Made by a program: the position numbers and the translations under genes. A stretch of DNA of 64,000 nucleotides from NCBI GenBank assembly GCA_003134045.1, contig PLAH01000161.1, positions 21,464 to 85,463 of the forward strand. The letters run 5' to 3'. Source of the stretch: Gammaproteobacteria bacterium (GTDB taxonomy: Bacteria; Pseudomonadota; Gammaproteobacteria; Steroidobacterales; Steroidobacteraceae). Shown here piece after piece: positions 37,204-45,695 of this stretch (position 1 is the stretch's first letter; the number at the start of each line of letters is the position of its first letter). The notes beneath the pieces were generated by a model. That model did not search any database. It was not told the DNA's origin and saw nothing but the letters and a program-made list of their open reading frames with translations.

Positions 37204-38037
37204 ATGGACGCAAGACTTCAACGCCGTATCCAACGCTATGGATGGGATTTGGCGGCAGATGACTACGAACCTCTTTGGCACGAACAGCTGGCGGAAGCTC
37301 AAGCCGTACTGATGGCACTCGCGTCTCCTGCGCCAGGCGACCAGGTGCTCGACGTCGCCTGCGGCAGTGGCCGCGCATCACTCGAGGCGGCTCGCGCGGT
37401 CGGTCCGGATGGACATGTGCTCGGCGTGGATATATCCGGACGGATGGTCAGTGCCGCCGAGCGGCGTGCCCGGGAAGCGAAGTTATCGAACTGCAGTTTT
37501 ACGCGCATGGATGCCGAGACGCTGGGTTTGCGGGACGCCACCTTCGACCTCGTGCTGTGCGCCCTCGGGCTCATGTACATGCCCAACCCCGAACAGGCCC
37601 TGCGGGAGATGCTACGGGTGCTACGGCCAGGAGGTCGGGTCTCTCTTGCCGTGTGGGGCGAACGCTCCAAGTGCGGATGGTCAGCGCTTTTCTCGATCGT
37701 CGATGCCGAAGTTGCGAGCGAGGTGTGCCCTCTATTCTTCCGGCTCGGGCAGCAAGATGCACTTGCGCGTCTATGTGCCGAAGCTGGGTTCGAGGTCATC
37801 GAACACCGTCGCATCTCAACAACTCTGAACTTTGCCGATACAACCGACGCCTGTAACGCCGCGTTTGTGGGTGGCCCCGTTGCGCTCGCCTGGTCGCGCT
37901 TCAGTGATGAGGTTCGGGCACGAGTCCGCACTGAATATGTGAACTCGATCGGCAATTGGCGGATCGGCAATGGCTTTGAGATTCCAGGGGAATTTGTCAT
38001 CGCAGCGGCGGCTGCGCCGAGGGCGTCTCATCACTGA
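37204..38037 (+). CDS. Class I SAM-dependent methyltransferase
   Basis: GDQVLDVACGSGRASLEAARAVGPDGHVLGVDISGRM...RVLRPGGRVSLAVWG. Confidence 0.9.
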   Translation: MDARLQRRIQRYGWDLAADDYEPLWHEQLAEAQAVLMALASPAPGDQVLDVACGSGRASLEAARAVGPDGHVLGVDISGRMVSAAERRAREAKLSNCSFTRMDAETLGLRDATFDLVLCALGLMYMPNPEQALREMLRVLRPGGRVSLAVWGERSKCGWSALFSIVDAEVASEVCPLFFRLGQQDALARLCAEAGFEVIEHRRISTTLNFADTTDACNAAFVGGPVALAWSRFSDEVRARVRTEYVNSIGNWRIGNGFEIPGEFVIAAAAAPRASHH

Positions 38038-38104
38038 TTGATATTGGGGCGTGCGGGTGCGCGTTGCCATAAAGGCACGATAAGCTTTTCGAGGAGATCA
38101 CATC

Positions 38105-38584
38105 ATGTTTCTAAACGTACGTAATGCTGTTCTAATCGTTGCGGCAATGCTCATCGCACATGTATCTGCGGTCGCCGCGGATACGGCTGTGGTTCGATCG
38201 GCGAAGGACGTAAAATGGGGCGCGCCTCCACCAGTTTTTCCGCCCGGCGCAAAGTTCGCTGTGATCGCGGGTGACCCTGCGGCGACGGGCCTTGTCACCG
38301 TGCGGTTTGAAATGCCCGCGGGCTACATGATCCCGCCTCATTTTCATCCCACCGACGAGCACATAACCGTTTTGAAGGGCTCCTTCTCACTTGGCATGGG
38401 TGATGTTTTCGACAAGACGCACGCCCAGACGCTCTTACCGGGTGGGTACGGCGTTGCCATGGCGGGCATGCATCACTATGCGTACACAACCAGCGGAGCG
38501 ACGATTCAGGTGCACCTGCAAGGCCCGTTCGCAATTGCCTACGTCAACCCGGCCGATGACCCGAGCAAGAAACGCGCGCCATAG
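38105..38584 (+). CDS. Secreted cupin-domain protein
   Basis: Signal peptide MFLNVRNAVLIVAAMLIAHVSAVAADT; MPAGYMIPPHFHPTDEHITVLKGSFSLGMGDVFD. Confidence 0.85.
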   Translation: MFLNVRNAVLIVAAMLIAHVSAVAADTAVVRSAKDVKWGAPPPVFPPGAKFAVIAGDPAATGLVTVRFEMPAGYMIPPHFHPTDEHITVLKGSFSLGMGDVFDKTHAQTLLPGGYGVAMAGMHHYAYTTSGATIQVHLQGPFAIAYVNPADDPSKKRAP

Positions 38585-38674
38585 CGCTTGACGGAGGGGG
38601 CGGCTCAAACGCCGACGGCAGTCGCTGCCGAGCGCGTCCCAGGACAGCGTAGGGACACGCCAGACAACGAAAAA

Positions 38675-38815
38675 TGAAGCGGGCGATGGGAATCGAATAT
38701 ATCACTGGCAAAAGCTGAACTCACTGGAATCATGATGTTGCAAGCGAGGGACTGCGCTGCGTGTGATTCTCGTGTGAAAATTGCTGCCACACCAGCCAAC
38801 TGCAGCGAACGCAAC
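38675..38815 (-). repeat. tRNA-Gly 3'-end repeat with att-like tail (copy h)
   Basis: TGAAGCGGGCGATGGGAATCGAATATATC; GTGTGA at 38761 and 38772; tail shared with copy b. Confidence 0.75.
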
Positions 38816-39087
38816 CATTCGTTACGCGCGCCGCAGGGGTCGCGAAGAAATCGGTGCGAATGGTGTTGAACGACCCCACGGACTCGGTTCGCATCGTCGC
38901 GCAGGAATCAGTTTCACGAACACGTTCGTGTCAAGGCGCGCACGTCATAGGAACCAGACTGCATGTGTAACCACGGCCAGTGGTTTTCGGAAATTCAAGC
39001 GGTGCCGGCGGACCAAAAGCCCAGGCCGCCTATTCTGGAGATGTTCAGCCAGGCGCTTGCGGGCTAATCGGATTCACCGAAAATGAG

Positions 39088-39118
39088 AACGCCCCGGAGT
39101 CCGGGGCGTTTTCTTTCC
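39088..39118. terminator. Rho-independent-type terminator
   Basis: AACGCCCCGGA-G-TCCGGGGCGTT followed by TTCTTT; placed just past the 3' end of the PEP-CTERM gene. Confidence 0.75.
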
Positions 39119-39126
39119 TATGCGAT

Positions 39127-40014
39127 TCAACTACGCTGCTTGGCGCGACGCTTGCGTGCCAGGCCGCCCAGGGCGCCCAGGCCAGAGAGCATCAGCCAGG
39201 CAGTGGCCGGCAGAGGCACGGGCGTGGCCGTTCCGGAGATCGCGACGTTGTCGAAACGCCAGTTGCCCGAGCTGTTATTCAAGGCAGTGCCCTGCGTGCT
39301 GACATCGTCGGCGCCCGTCGATGCGTTGACCAGCCTGATGGCAAAGTTCGGATCGTTTGCGGCGTTCGGGTTGGTGATCGTCGCGGTCAGGTCAGTGAAC
39401 CAATCCTGGCCGGCCTTCGATCCGTTGTTCAAAAGATTATCGCTGACATATGACCCGGTAACCGTATTGGTGTCGGAGCCACTGTTGGTGAGAACCTTCA
39501 ACCCGGTGTCAGATCCGCTGAGGGTCAGCGCAGCATTCTGCCAGGTGGTGCCGTTGGTGGTGTATTGCAACTGAAGATTCGCTTCACCCTGCGTCGTCGC
39601 GTACCAATCGAAGCTCACGGTGACGTTGCCGTAGCCCGCCGTACTCGCGGCGAACTGGGCGCCCTGCGTCCCGATCGGCGCCAGGCTCGACCAGCCGTTG
39701 GCTGCCCCGTTGGCGCCGGCCTGCCCCCGTACGCGCCAAGTTTGGGTCGTATCCGCCACGTTGTTCGCGCCTGTGTCTGAGTTTGTGCCCTTGAGGACGT
39801 CGTCCGTGGTTACGCCAACGTTGGGGGTTGCGTAGACGTTCATGCCAAGGGAACTGGCGGTGCCTGTACCGGTAGAAGGTGCGGGGTTGTTGTTAACAGC
39901 GATCGAATCGTTCTCGAATGTCCACTGCGTGATGGTGGCGGCCTGAGCGACCGCACACGCACCGACAGTGCCGAGCGCGAGCCCAATGCGGACCGCCAGA
40001 ATTGCTTTCTTCAT
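39127..40014 (-). CDS. PEP-CTERM (VPLPA-type) exported protein
   Basis: Signal peptide MKKAILAVRIGLALGTVGACAVAQA; C-terminal VPLPATAWLMLSGLGALGGLARKRRAKQRS. Confidence 0.88.
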   Translation of the reverse strand: MKKAILAVRIGLALGTVGACAVAQAATITQWTFENDSIAVNNNPAPSTGTGTASSLGMNVYATPNVGVTTDDVLKGTNSDTGANNVADTTQTWRVRGQAGANGAANGWSSLAPIGTQGAQFAASTAGYGNVTVSFDWYATTQGEANLQLQYTTNGTTWQNAALTLSGSDTGLKVLTNSGSDTNTVTGSYVSDNLLNNGSKAGQDWFTDLTATITNPNAANDPNFAIRLVNASTGADDVSTQGTALNNSSGNWRFDNVAISGTATPVPLPATAWLMLSGLGALGGLARKRRAKQRS

Positions 40015-40037
40015 CAGATCGTTCCCTATGTCAGTTG

Positions 40038-41516
40038 TTAATTGTGCAAGGCGGACTTGCGGCGGCGGGCAGTTACACCCAGCGCGCACAATCCGGAAAA
40101 CATCAGCCACGCCGCTCCGGGCAGCGGCACGGGCGCAAAGGCGACGCCGCGAATGTCCGTACCTGCGGCGGCCGTATCGAGCACATTGAAGGACTCGTTG
40201 CTCGCCTGGGCGAGCGTCGTGTCGCTCAAGGTGTCGGAGATTTCGTAGAGGTAGCTCGGCGACAGCTCGTTAAGCCCGTAGCTGGTCGCGAACAGTTCCA
40301 CCTGGCCCCCCACCACCTTGCCCGTCAGGCCGAACAGTCCGGTCACACCCGGAGAGGTGGGAGAGGGCGAATTGGCGCCGCCATTGGAGGCAACCAGGTT
40401 CAGGCCGGCGGACAGATCGTAATCGAGCTGCCAGGTTCCATTGGCCAGCACCCACTTCTGCAGTCCGCCATCGCCGAGGCCCGCCGCGGCCCCGGTCTGG
40501 CCATTCTTTGGCGAGCCGCTGTCGGTGACATACAGCACCGAGGGGCTGGCGAAGAAATACTGCTCGGGACTCAGGTAGACGAAGTTACCGGCACGCGAGT
40601 TATTGACGCCGTTCTTCGTGTTGGCCGTCACCGTGATCGAGCTGTCATTGTTGCTCACGGGATTCGGCGTCGTCGGCGCGACCACCTGGGTAGTGACCAG
40701 GCCGCTGGCGCTCGTCGGCAGCCCGCCGCTGCTGCTCGTCAGGGTGCTGATGTTGGTGGTGTTCTTGTTGGTGGACTTCACGTCGCGGGAGACGTACAGG
40801 GTATTGCCGCTGCCAGTATTGAGGATGGAAACGGCACGCGTATCCGTGCTGCCATCGATGGAAGTCGCCGTCGTCGCGCCCAGTGTCGTGTAGAAGACGC
40901 CTTCGGTTGAATCACCCTCGCTCGCACCTTGGCCGGAGACATAGAACGAGGTGCCATCGACGGTCGCCACACTGCGCGGGTTATTCATGTTGAACACGCC
41001 GGTCAGCGCCGTGCTCGTATCGACGCTGCCATTGGCACCGATCAGCGCCACGACGCGTGGCACCGTTACGAATGTACCGCCGGTCAGGCTGGTGCTCTGT
41101 CCCAGGGCAGCGGTCCCATAGACGCTGGCGCCGCCCGTGTTGAAGCTATTGGCATTGACGCCGTAGCCCATGATCGTCAGGTACTGGCCATTGGCGGACT
41201 GCTGCAGGATCCCTTCCGAAGCCGAGCCGTACTCGCCGGATATTGCGGATTGGTTACCGCTGGCCGTCTGGGTCAGGGTCAGCGTCCCGACGGAGGTCGC
41301 GGAAGTCGCGTTTGCACCAAGCTGGAATTCCTGCAACGTGATGGGCGATGCCGTGTCAAGCACGCTTGCATTGTTGTTCGCCAGTCCCGTGCTATTCGAG
41401 ACCGTACTGATGATCAGGTCGCCGGAATTGAAGGGGATCTGCTGCGCCTCAGCCACGCCGCCCAGCAACAGTACTCCCACGCAGGTCAATGGAAGCCTAG
41501 TCATTCTCACGGTCAT
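40038..41516 (-). CDS. PEP-CTERM (VPLPA-type) exported protein
   Basis: Signal peptide; C-terminal VPLPGAAWLMFSGLCALGVTARRRKSALHN. Confidence 0.85.
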   Translation of the reverse strand: MTVRMTRLPLTCVGVLLLGGVAEAQQIPFNSGDLIISTVSNSTGLANNNASVLDTASPITLQEFQLGANATSATSVGTLTLTQTASGNQSAISGEYGSASEGILQQSANGQYLTIMGYGVNANSFNTGGASVYGTAALGQSTSLTGGTFVTVPRVVALIGANGSVDTSTALTGVFNMNNPRSVATVDGTSFYVSGQGASEGDSTEGVFYTTLGATTATSIDGSTDTRAVSILNTGSGNTLYVSRDVKSTNKNTTNISTLTSSSGGLPTSASGLVTTQVVAPTTPNPVSNNDSSITVTANTKNGVNNSRAGNFVYLSPEQYFFASPSVLYVTDSGSPKNGQTGAAAGLGDGGLQKWVLANGTWQLDYDLSAGLNLVASNGGANSPSPTSPGVTGLFGLTGKVVGGQVELFATSYGLNELSPSYLYEISDTLSDTTLAQASNESFNVLDTAAAGTDIRGVAFAPVPLPGAAWLMFSGLCALGVTARRRKSALHN

Positions 41517-42065
41517 ACGACTGATCCCTCATCGGCAGCGGATCTTGCGGTCCGCATGTTCGGTTATTGCTACGGAGCGGTGATGCTAGTTGCGATTGGT
41601 CACGTCGTTATGACCGAATCATGGCAATCGTGTAACACCAGTCATTGATTATTTCGATCATTGGCGCTGTCGTACTGATGCCATTGTCGGAGGTTGGCTG
41701 GGTTGCCGGTTCCGGCTGCACCAAAGGCACGCCGACGTACACGATCGGGGTATCGTCATGGGGATCCCAAACAGTGGCACCGCACATCCCAGTTCAGGAT
41801 TTCCACACCCTGGGTGCCGGAGCGGCATAGCGCGAGGGACTCGGGTTGCACTGCTACGTTGATTGCCCTGCCTGCCGCGCGCAATGTACGTGCCCGGCAT
41901 CCGGATCGGCCCGGTTCTGCCGGATGGCGGCTATCGGTCAATTTAAGTCGAAGACGTTTGGCCGCGTGTGAAACCAAGGCCAGCGTTAGGCAATGTGTAC
42001 CAAGGTCGTGTCAGACCCGTCGGTGGAAACGAAGTCGGCGGGCGTTGGCGTGCGATGGCGGGGAA

Positions 42066-42139
42066 TGGAGCGGGCGATGGGAATCGAACCCACGGCTCAA
42101 GCTTGGGAAGCTTGGGTATTACCATTATACGACGCCCGC
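42066..42139 (-). tRNA. tRNA-Gly (anticodon CCC)
   Basis: Reverse strand GCGGGCGTCGTATAATGGTAATACCCAAGCTTCCCAAGCTTGAGCCGTGGGTTCGATTCCCATCGCCCGCTCCA: 7-bp acceptor stem, anticodon stem CAAGC/GCTTG, T-arm, CCA. Confidence 0.95.
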
Positions 42140-42152
42140 ATCCGCGAGGATT

Positions 42153-42707
42153 CTATTCGGGTAGCCACCCAACACGCAAATCGCGGTTCAAATCGGCCTG
42201 CCACCGCGGTGCCAGGCCGGCGCAGCGCAGGCGGGCAACCGCGCGCCGGTCAAACCGAAAGCGCGGCACACTCGCGCGTCCAACCGAACACATCCGGCGC
42301 GCGGCGCTCCTGAATGGCGAGCAGCGCCTCGCGCAACCGCGCGGCCACCACGTCGAGCTGTCGCGGCACATAGCTGCGCCGATCGCCGTCCGCGAGCACT
42401 TCGAGTCGCGCGTAACGCCCGGCCGCATGGGACCCGACGCGTATATCTCCACCGGATTGGCGATGACCGTGAAACGGAACGTCGTTGAATTGCGCAGCAA
42501 GTAGCCTGCTTCAGTGCCGTAAATGAAGGGCCGCAAATAGAGCGAACGGCCCGACTCGCGCGGTATGAAATCCGCGCAGGCGACGACGACGGCATCGATG
42601 GCCTCGAAGAACAACGGTAGCCGGTCCGGCAACGCGAAATTCGCGAGCGCGGCAGCCACGCCCGGTGCGATGTCGAAGGGCCGCACGTCAGCGACGCAGG
42701 GGGGCAT
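42153..42707 (-). pseudogene. Branched-chain aminotransferase-like remnant
   Basis: LPLFFEAIDAVVVACADFIPRESGRSLYLRPFIYGTEAGYLLRNSTTFRFTVIANPVEIYASG resembles the internal part of IlvE; flanks not family-like. Confidence 0.5.
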
Positions 42708-42942
42708 CGCCGTACCCCTGTGCGATCACCATGCGCTCGGTCGCGATCGACCGTCGCGACACGTGCCGCCCGTCGATGGGTCGGCGGTCATGTCGTTCCC
42801 TAGACCTCGACACCACGCACGCATGCTCATCATCCCTCAGCTAAAACGACGCGCAATCAGCGTTCGAGGTTAACATGCTGACGGCGCGATCGCGCGTCGG
42901 CTAGACTCTGGCACGCACACCGGGAACCCGGATTCGCTCGAC

Positions 42943-44013
42943 ATGGATGCACCCAAATACGACTGGCATAAATGGTGGGAAGTCTTCTGGCGGGTCCTGG
43001 TCTTCATCATCGCCATCGCCATTCTGGTCGTGGTAACGACACGCTGGGATCGCTGGCAGGGAGCGCCAGGCTGGCAGACCACGGACGATGCCTACTTGCA
43101 GTCGGACATCACACCGATCGCGGCCAAAGTGGGCGGCTATGTACGCGACTTGCCGATACAAGACTACGAGCATGTGCATGCCGGACAGGTCCTCGCGCAG
43201 ATCGTGGAAGACGACTATCGGGCCGCGGTCGCGCTGGCGCAGGCCAACCTCGCCGCCGCCGCCGCCCAAGCGGAAACGCTGAAGGCGCAGCGAGAATTGC
43301 AATTGGCGACCATACGGGCCGCCAAGGCTGTGGTCGCGTCGGCGACCGCGACGCTCGATCAGAACGGCCGGGACCTGCTCCGGCAGAAACGACTGCTGCA
43401 AACAGGATCCTCATCCACCGAGGCGACCGAAAAACTCGACACGGTGCGCGCCCAGCTCACCGCGCAGCTTGCGCAGAATCGGGCTCAGGCCGACGCGGCC
43501 ACGCGCCAGCTCGGGGTGATCGCGGCGCAGGAGGCGCAGGCCGAGGCGGCAGTCGCCGCGCAACAGGCCAACGTGCAGACTGCCGTGCTCAATTTGGGCT
43601 ATACCACCATCGTTGCGACTCAGGACGGGGTCCTCGGACAACGCCAGGTCAAGCCAGGCCAGTACGTCGGCGTCGGCACTCAGATCACCACGCTCACGCC
43701 GGTGCGGAATATCTGGGTCATCGCCAATTACAAGGAGACGCAGCTCACGCACATGGCGGTGGGGCAACCGGCGCGAATCACCGTCGATACTTTTCCGGAG
43801 CACACCCTGCACGGTCACGTATTGGCATTCGCGCCGGCCGCCGGCTCGCAGTTCGCGCTGTTGCCGCCGGATAACGCCACCGGCAACTTCACCAAGGTAG
43901 TGCAGCGCATCGCAGTGAAGATTGCGATCGACGACGCCGGCGGCCTCACCGATCGCCTCGCGCCAGGCATGTCGGTGGAGGCGAGGATCGACGCGCGCGA
44001 CGGCCGGCGTTGA
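42943..44013 (+). CDS. HlyD/EmrA-family membrane fusion protein
   Basis: TTDDAYLQSDITPIAAKVGGYVRDLPIQDYEHVHAGQVLAQI...NLGYTTIVATQDGVLGQRQVKPGQYV. Confidence 0.92.
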   Translation: MDAPKYDWHKWWEVFWRVLVFIIAIAILVVVTTRWDRWQGAPGWQTTDDAYLQSDITPIAAKVGGYVRDLPIQDYEHVHAGQVLAQIVEDDYRAAVALAQANLAAAAAQAETLKAQRELQLATIRAAKAVVASATATLDQNGRDLLRQKRLLQTGSSSTEATEKLDTVRAQLTAQLAQNRAQADAATRQLGVIAAQEAQAEAAVAAQQANVQTAVLNLGYTTIVATQDGVLGQRQVKPGQYVGVGTQITTLTPVRNIWVIANYKETQLTHMAVGQPARITVDTFPEHTLHGHVLAFAPAAGSQFALLPPDNATGNFTKVVQRIAVKIAIDDAGGLTDRLAPGMSVEARIDARDGRR

Positions 44014-45695
44014 TGAGCGATCCACCCGGAATACCCGCGGGCGCCCCGGCCATCCCACCCGTGCCGGCGGCGGCTGATGCCTCCACAGCGTCCGGCGCCG
44101 CACCGGCTACTCCAGCAACGCTGGTGGTTGCGCCCGACGCCATTCCCTGGCTGGGTCTGCTGGCCGTGCTCATGGGCACGTTCATCTCGACGCTCAACGG
44201 ACGCTTGTCGACCTTCGGGCTCGCCGACATTCGCGGCGCGATGCATGCGGGTTTCGATGAGGGTGCCTGGATCACGACGGCGCAGACGGTGGCGCAGATG
44301 CTCATCGCACCCGCGGCCGTTTGGATGGGCACCGTCTTCGGAGCGCGCCGGGTCCTGCTGGCCGGCGCCAGCGCATTCGCGGTGATTTCCCTGCTCACGC
44401 CGTTGTCGGACGGCTTGCCGATGCTGCTGGCGCTGCAGTTCGCCGGCGGTCTGGCGACCGGCGTGTTCGTGCCGCTGACCTTGAGCTTCATCCTGCTCAA
44501 CACGCCGCCCAAGTACTGGGCCTTCGGCGTCGCCGTCTATGCGCTCAATCTGGAATTGTCGCTCAACATTTCCGCATCGCTGGAGGGCTGGTACGTCGAC
44601 CACCTGTCCTGGCGCTGGATATTCTGGCAGAACGTTCCGCTCGCCCTCATCATGGCGCTGTGCTTGTATTTGGGAATGAGGCCCCGGCCCAGAAGTCCCA
44701 ACCTGCCGCCCGCCGACCGGTTCGGCCTCGCCATCGGCGGCCTGGGACTGGCTCTGATCTATGCCGGCTTCGATCAGGGCAATCGCCTGGACTGGCTGAA
44801 CTCGGGTCTGGTGTGGGGCTTGCTGCTGTCGGGCTGCACCATGCTGGCCGGATTTTTCGTGCACGAAGCGCGCACGCCGCATCCCATCATCAATCTGAAG
44901 GTGGCGTTCGCCGCGCCGTTGCCCACCCTGCTGCTGCTGATCGGCTTTCTGCGCCTGACCATACTGTCCACCGCGTATCTGATTCCGCTCTACTTGGGCT
45001 CGGTCCGCGGCTTTCGCGCGCTCGAGGTGGGACAGACCACGTTTTGGATCGCGGCTCCGCAGCTCGCGCTGTGCCCGCTCGCGGCGTTGATGCTGAGGCG
45101 CTCCGATCCGCGGCTGGTGGCGTCCATCGGCTTCATCTTCGTGAGCGCCGCCTGCTTGATGGTGGCGCACGGGCTGACGCCTTTGTGGGGTTCCGACCAG
45201 TTTCTGCCGTCGCAACTGCTGCAGGCGGTGGGCCAGAGTTTTGCGCTGTCGGGCATTCTATTTTTCGTCGTGCTGCATTTGAGGCCGCAGGACGCGCTGA
45301 CTTTCGGCGCAATGATCCAAACCGCCCGCTTGATGGGCGGTCAAGTCGGCCAGTCCTTCGTGGTGACATTGGCGCGCATCCGCGGCCAAGTGGCCTCGAA
45401 TCTCATCGGACTGCATGTGCAAAGCGGCGACGGCGAGGTGCTAAGGCGCGTGCAATCGTACGCCGCGGCGACCGCCCGAGTCGGGGACACCGCCTCGAGC
45501 ACCGTGCGCGGGGCCAGTGTGCTCAGCAACGTCGTGCGCAGCCTGGCGACGACGCAAGCGGTCATGGATTGCTTCGTCGTCTTGGGCGGGCTGACCGCGA
45601 TTGCCCTGCTCATCCTGGTGGTTCACAAACCGGCCCCGCATGGTGCGGCCTCCGCCCTCCCGCTGTTCCCGCGGCGGAATGCCAAGACATCATGA
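44010..45695 (+). CDS. DHA2-family MFS efflux transporter (EmrB-like)
   Basis: About 14 hydrophobic segments; LLAVLMGTFISTLNGRLSTFGLADIRGAM; overlaps the HlyD gene. Confidence 0.9.
   Translation: MMSDPPGIPAGAPAIPPVPAAADASTASGAAPATPATLVVAPDAIPWLGLLAVLMGTFISTLNGRLSTFGLADIRGAMHAGFDEGAWITTAQTVAQMLIAPAAVWMGTVFGARRVLLAGASAFAVISLLTPLSDGLPMLLALQFAGGLATGVFVPLTLSFILLNTPPKYWAFGVAVYALNLELSLNISASLEGWYVDHLSWRWIFWQNVPLALIMALCLYLGMRPRPRSPNLPPADRFGLAIGGLGLALIYAGFDQGNRLDWLNSGLVWGLLLSGCTMLAGFFVHEARTPHPIINLKVAFAAPLPTLLLLIGFLRLTILSTAYLIPLYLGSVRGFRALEVGQTTFWIAAPQLALCPLAALMLRRSDPRLVASIGFIFVSAACLMVAHGLTPLWGSDQFLPSQLLQAVGQSFALSGILFFVVLHLRPQDALTFGAMIQTARLMGGQVGQSFVVTLARIRGQVASNLIGLHVQSGDGEVLRRVQSYAAATARVGDTASSTVRGASVLSNVVRSLATTQAVMDCFVVLGGLTAIALLILVVHKPAPHGAASALPLFPRRNAKTS

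Noticed and set aside
9346-38697. An integron with attC sites
   Set aside because: Repeats match a tRNA 3' end plus arm-like motifs. I saw no attC-like R/L box folding and no IntI-like ORF.
43815-45215. 466-aa minus-strand ORF opposite emrB
   Set aside because: Gln/Arg/His-rich shadow of a well-supported MFS transporter.
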